Origin: Elusimicrobiota bacterium
Lineage (GTDB): Bacteria > Elusimicrobiota > Elusimicrobia > F11
Reading direction: 5' to 3'
DNA length: 64,000 nt
Assembly: GCA_022072025.1 (NCBI GenBank)
Contig: JAJVIP010000002.1
Coordinates: 163,356-227,355 of the forward strand
Below are positions 55,668 through 64,000 of this stretch, piece after piece. Both the position numbers and the translations under genes were made by a program. The first letter of the stretch is position 1. The number at the start of each line of letters is the position of its first letter. Below the pieces are notes generated by a model. It worked only from the letters and a program-made list of their open reading frames with translations, was not told the DNA's origin and did no database searches.

Positions 55668-58600
55668 CCCCACAAACGAGTGTGCCTGATATTGATCAAC
55701 GCCGGATGGCGGTGGGAGAGTTGGAAAAAAATTTGGTTGTGCTTGCCGGCGCTGGGACGGGAAAGACCACGCTATTGATTGATCGTCTGACCCTCCTCTT
55801 AATTGGGAAAGAAATTCCAATTGAAAAAATCGTGGCGCTCACTTTTACCAAGAAAGCGGCCGAAGAAATGCGTGAAAGATTGGAAAAACGTTTGCGCGAC
55901 ATCATAAAGGGTGAGCCTGATATTGAAATGCTTAAAGAGAAATTCCTGTCCAACCGATCCCGTTGGGTCCCTTTGGCCAAAAAGGCGTTGGAAGATATTC
56001 CCAAGGCTCAGATTGGAACCATTCATAGTTTTGCGGGGCATGTGCTTAGGCTTTATCCGCTTCAGGCGGGGGTGGATCCCAAGTTTCGAGAAGATGAGGG
56101 ACTGATCCGCGAAATCACCTTCGAGTCCCTGTGGAAGGAATGGATCAACAAGGAATTGGATGGAACAAAACCGTCTTCTGTGGAGTGGTCTGTTTTGTTG
56201 CAGCGCGTTTTGCTCTCCGATTTACGGAAGTTGGCGGCTGCGCTCGTGAGCCCGATGATCGATCGAGAGGATCTCAAAAAGAAAGTGGACCTGACTTCGC
56301 TTTTGAACCACGCCGCGAACGATTTGGTCAACCTGCGCCAAATTTATCCTGATCCAGTTCGAGCCCGCTCTTTTTTACCTGCTTTGGAGGCTTTGGGGGC
56401 CATTTTTGATTTGGCAAAAGAAAAAAAACCGATTCCCGAAGCCCTTTTGGATTTAATTGAACCCGTTGACAAACCTCCCGTTGCTTGGGTGGAGGCCAAA
56501 GTGAAATTGAAGGAACTCAAGAGAACCGCTCAAGCCTTGGCCGTTTTGGATGAAAATCTTTTTCGTCAAATTTATGAACGCCTAAACCCTTTTATTGAAA
56601 GAGTTCAGAGGGAGTTGGCGCGCGGAGGGGCGGTTTCTTTCGATGGATTGCTTGTGTTCGCTCGGAATTTGCTCAGAGAGCATCGGGAGGTTCGCGCCTC
56701 CTTAAAAAAACGTTTTTCAGTTTTCCTCGTTGATGAGTTTCAAGACACCGATCCTCTGCAAGGAGAAATTCTGTTTTATTTGGCCGAAGGTCCCGGAAAG
56801 CAAGCCTCCTGTTGGCAGGAGGTCCAATTGGAACCCGGCCGTTTGTTTGTCGTGGGAGATCCGAAGCAATCCATTTACCGATTTCGCGGGGCTGACATCG
56901 CGGCGTTTGAGGCTTTTGAGGAACATATGGTTCGGCAAGGGGCTCTTCAGGCCACGCTTTCTGCCAATTTTAGAAGCGCCCCTCCCATCATTGATTTTGT
57001 GAACACCGTTTTTTCTCCATCAATGAGAGAAGAAAAATTCATTCAGCCGGCCTACACACCGCTAGAACCGGGACGAATGGTTTTTGGTGAAGACGCTGAA
57101 TTTTCTGGCCCGGCTGTTACTGTGGTGAAAGTGATGGGGAGTGAAAATGAAAAACTGAGCGCCAAAGGCCGTCGAATAGTAGAAGCTCAGACCATCGCTG
57201 ATTGGATTGAGTCACATATAAAAAATGGGCTTCATTACGGCGATATCGCCATTTTGCTGCGAAGCGCCAACGCGTTTGAGGAATATTTGGAAGTGTTTCG
57301 AAGCCGCGGCATTCCTTATTTGGCCGAAGGAGAAAAATCTTTTTATCGCACAAGCGAGGTGTTGGATTTCCTTAATTTGCTCTCCGTGGTGGCTGATCCC
57401 AACGATAAATTGGCTTTGGTGGGAGTTTTACGTTCACCCGTGGGAGGTCTAAACGACAAAGAAATTTGGGATTTGAACCAAGCGGAAAGCCTTTCTGTTC
57501 TTAAAAACCCTCTCGTCCATCAGGATAAGATCGGGCGCCTCTTCCAAACATTACGAGAACTCCATGAGGAGTCCAAGTCCCATCCCTTGGGGAGAACCCT
57601 TCGACAGATTTTTTCACGCACCTGGGCTTTGGAAACGGCCTCCACCTCTTTTCATGGGGAACAAGCGATGGCCAATTTGCTTAAAGTGGGACATTTGGCG
57701 GAAAAGTGGAGCGAACAGACGCCCCTGACCCTTAAAGAGTTTGTGCGTCGTTTTGATCAATATCGGGATGAGGAACGCGACGAGGGGGAAAATCCGCTGG
57801 CCGATGTTAAATATGACGCGGTTAAAGTATTGACCATTCATAAAGCCAAAGGACTGGAGTTTCCTCTGGTTATTTTGCCGAACCTTTCAGCCAATAAACG
57901 TGCCCGAAACGACAAGAAAGATGTTCGTCGAGATTGGCGCACTGGAACGGTGGGGCTTCGTTTAGAAGGGGCCGGTTTCACAAATGCCGCGATGATTGAA
58001 ATAGAACGACAAGAGGATAAACGGGAGAGCGCTGAAGAGATTCGTGTGTTTTATGTGGCGACCACACGCGCAAAAAAACAATTGGTGTGTTTTGTTGGCG
58101 GAGGTGAAAAAGAGTCGGGACAGTTTGCCAACATTCTTAAATCGGCTGAATTAAGTCCTCATTTCCATGTGGAAGAAATACAACAAAAACCGATGTCGGA
58201 AATGACTTCAGCTCGTTCCGCTTTGAAGTTGGACAACACCTGGAATGTGCAAGGTTTATCCGCTGGCTTTCAAAAACGCGCCGATGAATTAACCCGGCTG
58301 GTGAATGAGCGGTTGATCCTCTCTCCCACGGCTCTGTTGGAGGAACCTGAAAAGAAAAAATATCTGGAAGAGGATGAAACATATCCTGCAAGAGAAAAGG
58401 CCCTCCTGATTGGGCAAATATGTCACAAGGTTTTGGAAGAATGGGATTTTCAAATCCCCCCGGCCAAACACAAAGCCCTTCTTAAGAAAAATGTCGACCG
58501 GGCGGCTCAGTTGGTTGAATTCCCAATGGGGAACTCGTCGTCTGATCTCATTAAAAATGAATGCGCGGAAATTATAGGGGGATTTTTAAAGAGCGCTCTA

Positions 58601-58888
58601 TACCAGAAACTGTGCCGGGTGAAAATCATCGGACGCGAAATGCCTTTTGTGTATCCCCAGGGCTCAGGACTGATGAGGGGTGTGATTGATTTGCTCTACG
58701 AGTTTGAAGGTCTCCTGGTGGTGGCCGATTACAAAACCAATAAATTGGATGGTTCTTCCACCCTCCAATGGGAAACGCATTACCGCCCTCAAGGCGCCGC
58801 TTACCAAGAAGCGGTGCGAAGAAGCCTTCAGCGAGAAGTTGTGTTCGAACTTATCTTTCTTCGGAATTTTACCGCCATCCGTTTGTAG
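55664..58888 (+). CDS. addA: AddA-like ATP-dependent helicase-nuclease
   Basis: 1074-residue UvrD-family helicase with a C-terminal nuclease. Motifs: Walker A LAGAGTGKTTLLID (27-40), ALTFTKKAAEEMRERL, VDEFQDTDPLQGEIL, VVGDPKQSIYRFRGADI, LSANFRSAPPI, VLTIHKAKGLEFPLVIL and FYVATTRAKK. The nuclease motif VVADYKTNKLDG followed by YRPQGAAYQEAV is near the end. It forms the AddAB complex for RecA-dependent repair with the preceding gene. Somewhat short compared with Bacillus AddA (about 1230). Confidence 0.92.
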   Translation: MTPQTSVPDIDQRRMAVGELEKNLVVLAGAGTGKTTLLIDRLTLLLIGKEIPIEKIVALTFTKKAAEEMRERLEKRLRDIIKGEPDIEMLKEKFLSNRSRWVPLAKKALEDIPKAQIGTIHSFAGHVLRLYPLQAGVDPKFREDEGLIREITFESLWKEWINKELDGTKPSSVEWSVLLQRVLLSDLRKLAAALVSPMIDREDLKKKVDLTSLLNHAANDLVNLRQIYPDPVRARSFLPALEALGAIFDLAKEKKPIPEALLDLIEPVDKPPVAWVEAKVKLKELKRTAQALAVLDENLFRQIYERLNPFIERVQRELARGGAVSFDGLLVFARNLLREHREVRASLKKRFSVFLVDEFQDTDPLQGEILFYLAEGPGKQASCWQEVQLEPGRLFVVGDPKQSIYRFRGADIAAFEAFEEHMVRQGALQATLSANFRSAPPIIDFVNTVFSPSMREEKFIQPAYTPLEPGRMVFGEDAEFSGPAVTVVKVMGSENEKLSAKGRRIVEAQTIADWIESHIKNGLHYGDIAILLRSANAFEEYLEVFRSRGIPYLAEGEKSFYRTSEVLDFLNLLSVVADPNDKLALVGVLRSPVGGLNDKEIWDLNQAESLSVLKNPLVHQDKIGRLFQTLRELHEESKSHPLGRTLRQIFSRTWALETASTSFHGEQAMANLLKVGHLAEKWSEQTPLTLKEFVRRFDQYRDEERDEGENPLADVKYDAVKVLTIHKAKGLEFPLVILPNLSANKRARNDKKDVRRDWRTGTVGLRLEGAGFTNAAMIEIERQEDKRESAEEIRVFYVATTRAKKQLVCFVGGGEKESGQFANILKSAELSPHFHVEEIQQKPMSEMTSARSALKLDNTWNVQGLSAGFQKRADELTRLVNERLILSPTALLEEPEKKKYLEEDETYPAREKALLIGQICHKVLEEWDFQIPPAKHKALLKKNVDRAAQLVEFPMGNSSSDLIKNECAEIIGGFLKSALYQKLCRVKIIGREMPFVYPQGSGLMRGVIDLLYEFEGLLVVADYKTNKLDGSSTLQWETHYRPQGAAYQEAVRRSLQREVVFELIFLRNFTAIRL

Positions 58889-58903
58889 TTTTTGGCGGCA
58901 TCC

Positions 58904-58924
58904 ACTTTCTTCGTCGAAGAAAGT
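58904..58924 (+). terminator. Hairpin after addA
   Basis: ACTTTCTTC, loop GTC, GAAGAAAGT: a perfect 9-bp stem 16 bases past the addA stop. No clear T-run follows, so it may be a weak or factor-aided terminator. A second possible stem, CCGCCA with TGGCGG (58872-58898), spans the stop codon. The rest of the 160-base gap to the carotenoid genes shows no gene and no convincing promoter. Confidence 0.45.
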
Positions 58925-59048
58925 TCCTAAAATGGAAAATAAAATTATTTAATCACCGCGGGCGGGATGGAACTTCCTGTTGATTCGCGATGCTTAACTT
59001 CTCGCCTATGTGCAAAATCCCTTGCTAAGATGGCACACTCCTAAAAAT

Positions 59049-60581
59049 ATGTCCAAAAAAAACATCATCATAATTGGCGCGGGGCCGGGAGGCCTGACAA
59101 GTGCCATGATATTGGCTCACCGCGGGTTTAACGTTACTGTATTCGAAGCCAAAGACGTGGTGGGCGGACGAAACGCGCCTCTCAAGGCGGGGCCTTACAC
59201 GTTTGACATTGGCCCCACTTTTTTAATGATGCGCTTTATCCTTGAAGAAATGTTCAAGGAAGCGGGGCGCGACGCTTCAAAATACCTTACGTTTAAAAAA
59301 CTCGATCCACTTTACTCGCTGCGATTTGACGATCGCGAGATGCTCATGTCTTCCAATCACAGCCGGATGCGTGAGGAAATCAAGCGGCTTTTTCCAGGAA
59401 ATGAGTTGGGGTTCGATGCCTTCTTGTCCCATGAAGGAGACCGCTACAAAAAACTCTATCCTTGCATCCAGCGCGATTACTCAAAGTTGACCTCGCTTTT
59501 CTCCTTGGATCTCATGAAGGCTTTCCCTTCACTTTCTTTTGGCCGGTCGCTTTTCCAAAACTTGGGCCGTTACTTCACCGATGACAAATTAAAACTGGCT
59601 TTCACTTTCCAAGCCAAATATCTCGGAATGTCACCGTGGGAATGCCCGGCTTTCTTTACGATGCTTCCCTTTATAGAACACGAGTATGGGATCGAGCACG
59701 TCATGGGAGGTTTAAACCGAATTTCTCAAGCGATGGCGCGGGTGGTGGAAGAGGTGGGAGGAACAATTCGTTTGTCTACTCCAGTGGCCTCACTTCTTTT
59801 GGAGGGACGAACAGTCAAGGGAGTGAAATTGGAATCCGGGGAAACAGTTGAGGCCGACGAAGTGATTCTAAATGCGGACTTTGCCCATGCCATGTCCAAG
59901 CTGGTACCCTCCGGCACGTTGGAAAAATACAGCGTTAAAAAATTAAAAAAGAAAAAATATTCCTGTTCGACGTTTATGCTTTATTTGGGCGTCAATAAAA
60001 AAATCCCGCTTAACCACCACACTATTTTCTTCGCCAAAGATTACCGCACAAATGTTCGGCGCATCTTTTCGGAGAAAACACTTTCCGATGATATGTCTTT
60101 CTATATTCAGAACGCCTCGGTAACCGATCCCTCTTTGGCGCCGGAGGGAAAGTCAACGCTTTACGTCCTGGTTCCAGTTCCCAATCGGATGGGCTCCGTG
60201 GATTGGACCAGAGAAAAAGAACCTTTTAAAAATCGGGTCTTGGATTTGATTGTGGAACGGGCCGGGATAAAGGATTTGCGTTCCCATATCGAGGTCGAGA
60301 GGGTCATCACCCCATTGGATTGGGAAGAAAAACAGCGCATCTACGCTGGTGCCACGTTTAATTTGGCTCACACCTTTTCCCAATTGTTGTATTTGAGACC
60401 CCGAAACAAGTTTGAAGAATTGGATCACTGTTATCTGGTGGGGGGAGGCACTCATCCGGGGAGCGGACTTCCCACCATTTATGAGTCGGCTCGCATCTCC
60501 TCAAATCTGATCTGTGAAAAGTATGGCGTTCCTACTCCCGCTATTCCGTCTCTGCCGACTAGAAATAAGAGCCTGAACTAA
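59049..60581 (+). CDS. CrtI/CrtN-type carotenoid desaturase
   Basis: FAD-dependent phytoene-desaturase-family enzyme, 510 residues from ATG 59049. Dinucleotide loop IIIIGAGPGGLTSAMILAH with VFEAKDVVGGRNAP, and the C-terminal YLVGGGTHPGSGLPTIYESA. It should introduce double bonds into a C40 or C30 carotenoid backbone. The cluster desaturase-aldehyde dehydrogenase-second desaturase resembles the C30 set (crtN-ald-crtNb) known from Methylomonas, by memory. The backbone synthase (crtB/crtM or hpnCDE) is not here, so C30 versus C40 stays open. Confidence 0.82.
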   Translation: MSKKNIIIIGAGPGGLTSAMILAHRGFNVTVFEAKDVVGGRNAPLKAGPYTFDIGPTFLMMRFILEEMFKEAGRDASKYLTFKKLDPLYSLRFDDREMLMSSNHSRMREEIKRLFPGNELGFDAFLSHEGDRYKKLYPCIQRDYSKLTSLFSLDLMKAFPSLSFGRSLFQNLGRYFTDDKLKLAFTFQAKYLGMSPWECPAFFTMLPFIEHEYGIEHVMGGLNRISQAMARVVEEVGGTIRLSTPVASLLLEGRTVKGVKLESGETVEADEVILNADFAHAMSKLVPSGTLEKYSVKKLKKKKYSCSTFMLYLGVNKKIPLNHHTIFFAKDYRTNVRRIFSEKTLSDDMSFYIQNASVTDPSLAPEGKSTLYVLVPVPNRMGSVDWTREKEPFKNRVLDLIVERAGIKDLRSHIEVERVITPLDWEEKQRIYAGATFNLAHTFSQLLYLRPRNKFEELDHCYLVGGGTHPGSGLPTIYESARISSNLICEKYGVPTPAIPSLPTRNKSLN

Positions 60582-60585
60582 CACT

Positions 60586-62082
60586 ATGACGGGGGGTGAG
60601 GATATTGTTGGGATCACCGCCAAGGCTCGTCAGGGATTATCCGTTTGGAAAAACATCCCCATCCGTCAGAGACTGGCCTCCTTGGGTCGTTTGGCCGACA
60701 CCATCGTTGAGCGAATGGACGACATTTCAAATCGGATGGCTCACATCACTGGCAAAACACCGGTGGAAGTGGTGTTGACTGAACTAATTCCGACGCTCGA
60801 GAATCTTCGTTACTTGGAAAAGAATGCGGAGAGAATTTTGGCGCCGGAAAAACGAAAGACGCCATTTTCTTACCGCCATTCAACGTCTTATATGACCCAT
60901 TATCCCTGGGGTGTGGTGCTGATTCTTTCTCCTTGGAATTTCCCATTTCAATTGTCTTTGATCCCCGTCATCACTGCGCTCGCCGCGGGGAATGCCGTGA
61001 TATTAAAAATGTCTGAGATCACCCCTGCCGTGGGAGATCTCCTTCAGGAGCTCTTCAACCAAGCGGGTTTCCCTCCCGATGTCATAAATATAATAAAGGG
61101 TGATGCGCAATCAGGCGAACGCCTGATCGAGGCCCGGCCGGATATGATCTTTCTAACGGGCAGCTCCACCACTGGGAAAAAAGTCATGGCGACCGCGTCC
61201 CGCCATTTAATTCCCGTTATCCTCGAATTGGGGGGGAAAGACCCGATGATTGTTTTTGATGATGCCCCATTTGAACGAACGGTGAACGGAGCGGTGTACG
61301 GGGCGTTCGCGAACGCGGGCCAAGTATGCGTCGCCGTTGAGCGCCTGTATCTCCAAGAAGGGATTTACGACCGTTTTGTGAAAGCTGTGGTTCAAAAAGT
61401 TCGAACCTTGCGCGTGGGGGGCTCCATGGATCACGACATCGGGGCCATGACCAGCCCTCGCCAAATTGAAATCGTAAACGGTCAAATTGATGAGGCCCTC
61501 CAGAAAGGGGCCATCCTCCAAACGGATCGACGGGTTGACGGTCAACTGATGCATCCCGTTGTTTTGACCAACGTTAACCACACAATGAAAATTATGACAG
61601 AGGAAACCTTCGGGCCTGTCTTGCCCATACAGAAATTTAAAACAGAGTCCGAAGTGATTGCGTTGGCCAATGATTCCCCCTTAGGCCTCAATGCCAGCAT
61701 CTGGACACAGGACTTGAAGCGCGGTCAACGTGTCGCCGCGCAATTGGAGGTGGGGAACTGTGCCATTAATGATGTGCTTAAAAATATAGGAAACCCCTAT
61801 GCCTCGTTTGGAGGGGTGAAGCAAAGCGGGGTGGGACGCTATCACGGCCCGGAAGGATTGAGATCGTTTTGCCGGCCCATGGCGGTGATGGTGAACAAGG
61901 GAACCGCCAAAAAGGAACTCAATTGGTTCCCTTATAGCCGACAACTTTATGAGAACCTGCGCATCTATTTGAATATTTCGTTTTTAAACAAACCATTGTG
62001 GGTGAAGTTAAAAGGATTGTGGGGATTTATAAAAGCGTATCGCAACACCCAGAATGAAGAGCGAGGAAGTCATGGAAAATAA
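60586..62082 (+). CDS. Aldehyde dehydrogenase, probably carotenoid-aldehyde oxidising
   Basis: 498-residue ALDH-superfamily protein with SPWNFPFQLSLIPVITALAA, FLTGSSTTGKKVM, LELGGKDPMIVFDDA and the catalytic cysteine in FANAGQVCVAVERLY, then EETFGPVLPI. The C-terminal stretch (about 445-498), with hydrophobic YLNISFLNKPLWVKLKGLWG, could be a membrane anchor, as in ALDHs acting on lipophilic aldehydes. Lying between two CrtI-family genes, it likely oxidises a carotenoid aldehyde to the acid. It starts 4 bases after the desaturase. Confidence 0.83.
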   Translation: MTGGEDIVGITAKARQGLSVWKNIPIRQRLASLGRLADTIVERMDDISNRMAHITGKTPVEVVLTELIPTLENLRYLEKNAERILAPEKRKTPFSYRHSTSYMTHYPWGVVLILSPWNFPFQLSLIPVITALAAGNAVILKMSEITPAVGDLLQELFNQAGFPPDVINIIKGDAQSGERLIEARPDMIFLTGSSTTGKKVMATASRHLIPVILELGGKDPMIVFDDAPFERTVNGAVYGAFANAGQVCVAVERLYLQEGIYDRFVKAVVQKVRTLRVGGSMDHDIGAMTSPRQIEIVNGQIDEALQKGAILQTDRRVDGQLMHPVVLTNVNHTMKIMTEETFGPVLPIQKFKTESEVIALANDSPLGLNASIWTQDLKRGQRVAAQLEVGNCAINDVLKNIGNPYASFGGVKQSGVGRYHGPEGLRSFCRPMAVMVNKGTAKKELNWFPYSRQLYENLRIYLNISFLNKPLWVKLKGLWGFIKAYRNTQNEERGSHGK

Positions 62083-63580
62083 AAACAAGAAAGTTGTTGT
62101 TGTTGGCGCGGGGTTGGGAGGTCTATCGGCGGCTGTTTCTCTTCTGAGCGAAGGGTTTCAAGTCGACATTTATGAAAAAAACGAACGGGTCGGCGGAAAA
62201 TTAAACATTTTAAAGCAGGACGGATTTACATTTGATTTAGGTCCCTCCATTCTGACCATGCCGCATATTTTTAGAACGCTCTTCACCCGCGCAGGGAAAC
62301 GCATGGAAGATTATGTGCCGATTCAAGAAGTGATCCCGCACTGGCGGAATTTTTTTGAGGACGGCACGATTTTTGACTTTACTTCCGACATTCGACAGAT
62401 GGAGGTGGAACTGGGGAAAATTCCCGGCGGGGGGACAGAGGGATTCTTTAAATTTCTCGAATATTCAAGACAACTTACCAAACTCACTGAAGAAGGATAT
62501 TTCGCGAAAGGGTTGGACAATTTTTGGGAATTGGTTCGGTTCTATGGGCCCCTAAAAAGTTTACGCGGCTTTGATGTTTTTCGAACACTTGATCAAGGCG
62601 TTCGGCATTTCGTGAAAAACGAAAAGTTGGTAGATGCTCTTAATTATTTCATCAAATACGTCGGGTCTTCTCCCTATGATGCCCCTGCTTTGCTCAATTT
62701 GATGCCCTACATTCAATGGGGATATGGGTTGTGGTATGTGAAGGGCGGCCTTTATAACTTAGGAGTTGGAATGGAACGGTTGCTCAAAGAATTGGGCGGC
62801 CGTGTCCATACCAATTGTGAAGTGGTGGGGGTGGAGCGGTCTGGTGGACGGGTTCAGTCCATTGTTCTCAAAGGAAATGAAAAAGTTACGGCTGATTTAT
62901 TCGTATCCAACATGGAGGTGATTCCGGCCTACAGGGATCTCTTTAATGAGTCGCCGGGATTTCTAAAGACCTACGAGAAATTTGAGCCGGCCTGTTCGGG
63001 TCTCGTGCTTCATTTGGGAGTGAATCGGATCTATCCAGAGCTCGCACACCACAATTTCTTCTATGCCCAAAATGCAAAAAAACATTTTGACACGTTATTC
63101 CATAGACAAGACTTGTCTCAAGATCCCACTATTTATCTTGTCGCTCCATGCAAGTCGGATCCCTCGCAGGCTCCAGAGGGATGCGAGGTCATAAAAATTC
63201 TTCCCCATATCCCTCATTTACGGGACGAGAACCCCTTTACCAGAGAAGATTATTTGGCCCTTCGAGAACGCCTGCTCGTGAAGTTGGAAAGAATGGGACT
63301 CACCAATTTAAGGAAACACATAATCACCGAAGACATGTGGACTCCACATGATATTCAACAACGATATTATTCCAACAAAGGGGCGATCTATGGCGTTGTG
63401 TCTGATCGCAAGAAAAATTTGGGATTCAAGGCGCCCCAAAGAAGTGAAACCTACAAGAACCTTTATTTTGTTGGGGGAAGCGTGAATCCAGGCGGCGGCA
63501 TGCCGATGGTGGTTCTCTCCGGTCAGTTGGTCCGTGATAAAATTCTCCAAGACAGCGCCTCAGGTCGCCATTCATCCTAA
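62072..63580 (+). CDS. CrtP/CrtNb-like carotenoid oxidase (CrtI family)
   Basis: 502 residues from ATG 62072, preceded by GAGGA; an in-frame ATG at 62054 is possible. FAD loop VVVVGAGLGGLSAAVSLL with YEKNERVGGKLN, and the C-terminal YFVGGSVNPGGGMPMVVLSG. The P-G-G-G-M-P-M-V ending resembles terminal-methyl oxidases CrtP/CrtNb more than desaturases. That would supply an aldehyde for the preceding dehydrogenase, whose 3' end it overlaps by 11 bases. The oxidase call is inference from motif and context. Confidence 0.76.
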   Translation: MENKNKKVVVVGAGLGGLSAAVSLLSEGFQVDIYEKNERVGGKLNILKQDGFTFDLGPSILTMPHIFRTLFTRAGKRMEDYVPIQEVIPHWRNFFEDGTIFDFTSDIRQMEVELGKIPGGGTEGFFKFLEYSRQLTKLTEEGYFAKGLDNFWELVRFYGPLKSLRGFDVFRTLDQGVRHFVKNEKLVDALNYFIKYVGSSPYDAPALLNLMPYIQWGYGLWYVKGGLYNLGVGMERLLKELGGRVHTNCEVVGVERSGGRVQSIVLKGNEKVTADLFVSNMEVIPAYRDLFNESPGFLKTYEKFEPACSGLVLHLGVNRIYPELAHHNFFYAQNAKKHFDTLFHRQDLSQDPTIYLVAPCKSDPSQAPEGCEVIKILPHIPHLRDENPFTREDYLALRERLLVKLERMGLTNLRKHIITEDMWTPHDIQQRYYSNKGAIYGVVSDRKKNLGFKAPQRSETYKNLYFVGGSVNPGGGMPMVVLSGQLVRDKILQDSASGRHSS

Positions 63581-64000
63581 ATGCGAGGTCGAACCTTTCC
63601 GTCCTGGTTGTTGGCATCACTTCTCCTGACAGCCTCACTGGTGTATGGCCAATCGAATCTTGAAAAAGAAAACCTTACTTTGATTGTTGAAGGCCTTATT
63701 CCAAACACCGGAGTCTTGCGAGTCGCTTTGTTCCAATCTGCCGACGGTTATCCGGGAAACACGAAGAAAGCTTTCTCGATATGCCGGGCAACAGTCACCG
63801 CGACCAGTGAGACAATAACCTTCGAAAATATCCCCCTTGGACCGTATGCCATCAGCGTTTACCAGGATTTGAACAACGATCACCGGTTGAATAAATCACT
63901 CATAGGAATTCCCAAAGAACCCGTTGGGTTTTCCAACGACCCGTCCATGAGAAGAGGGCAACCTCCATTTGAGGACACTGTCTTCTTATTCAATAACCGC
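63581..64000 (+). CDS. DUF2141-family exported protein, cut by window end
   Basis: ATG directly after the preceding stop opens a frame that runs 140 codons to the window edge without a stop. A signal peptide (about 1-22, ending VYGQS) leads into a beta-sandwich domain with LTLIVEGLIPNTGVLRVALF, GPYAISVYQDLNNDHRLNKS and IPKEPVGFSND, the DUF2141 pattern (G-x-Y-A ... D-x-N-x-(N/D) ... G-x-P-x-E-x-x-G-F-S). Function unknown; the family is small and secreted. It is coupled to the carotenoid cluster by position. Confidence 0.78.
   Translation, partial: MRGRTFPSWLLASLLLTASLVYGQSNLEKENLTLIVEGLIPNTGVLRVALFQSADGYPGNTKKAFSICRATVTATSETITFENIPLGPYAISVYQDLNNDHRLNKSLIGIPKEPVGFSNDPSMRRGQPPFEDTVFLFNNR

Overview
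The window is about 64 kb of gene-dense bacterial chromosome (roughly 48% GC by eye). It holds about 60 protein genes, no rRNA, tRNA, CRISPR array, insertion sequence or prophage that I can see, and almost no non-coding stretch over 160 bases. The gene set points to a free-living, respiring Gram-negative-type bacterium: peptidoglycan synthesis, Tat export, complex I with menaquinone-type methylation, type IV pilus retraction, c-di-GMP proteins, sulfate assimilation, leucine synthesis and carotenoids. A Bdellovibrio-type histone, a complex I operon without nuoEFG and a crt-ald-crt cluster together suggest an uncultured-type phylum such as Elusimicrobiota or a neighbour. That assignment is inference and rests on no search.

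Layout. 1-3.6 kb: the end of a division/cell-wall cluster (murD-ftsW-murG), running into a convergent amidase/LOG pair. 5.4-9.9 kb: uvrB, then pilT and a GAF/HD-GYP protein on the minus strand. 10-11.6 kb: nadC-birA. 11.7-16.2 kb: a sulfur operon (sat, a possible 42-codon ORF, cysK, a JAMM/M67 peptidase, a siroheme sulfite/nitrite reductase). 16.2-29.9 kb: a very strong promoter followed by a bacterial histone gene, ubiE/menG, nuoABCDHIJK, a PilZ-domain gene, nuoLMN, a polyprenyl diphosphate synthase and tatC, with mostly overlapping or abutting genes. 30-32.2 kb: two surface-polysaccharide genes. 32.3-41 kb: the conserved rpsB-tsf-pyrH-frr-uppS-cdsA-dxr-rseP-proS run with its own promoter. 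41-47.2 kb: small envelope and signalling genes plus leuCD. 47.2-58.9 kb: a tightly packed run of a UPF1/IGHMBP2-like helicase, a beta-propeller protein, an ABC-2 exporter and the addB-addA recombination nuclease. 59-64 kb: two CrtI-family desaturase/oxidase genes around an aldehyde dehydrogenase, then a DUF2141 gene cut by the window end.

How the parts fit. ubiE and the polyprenyl synthase on either side of nuo would supply the quinone that complex I reduces. dxr, uppS and the polyprenyl synthase feed the isoprenoid pool also needed for carotenoids. PilT, HD-GYP and PilZ suggest c-di-GMP control of surface behaviour. The most unusual points are the histone heading the respiratory operon, the PilZ gene embedded in that operon between nuoK and nuoL, a tatC whose conserved N-terminus lies upstream of any ordinary start codon, and the possible small ORF in the sulfur operon.
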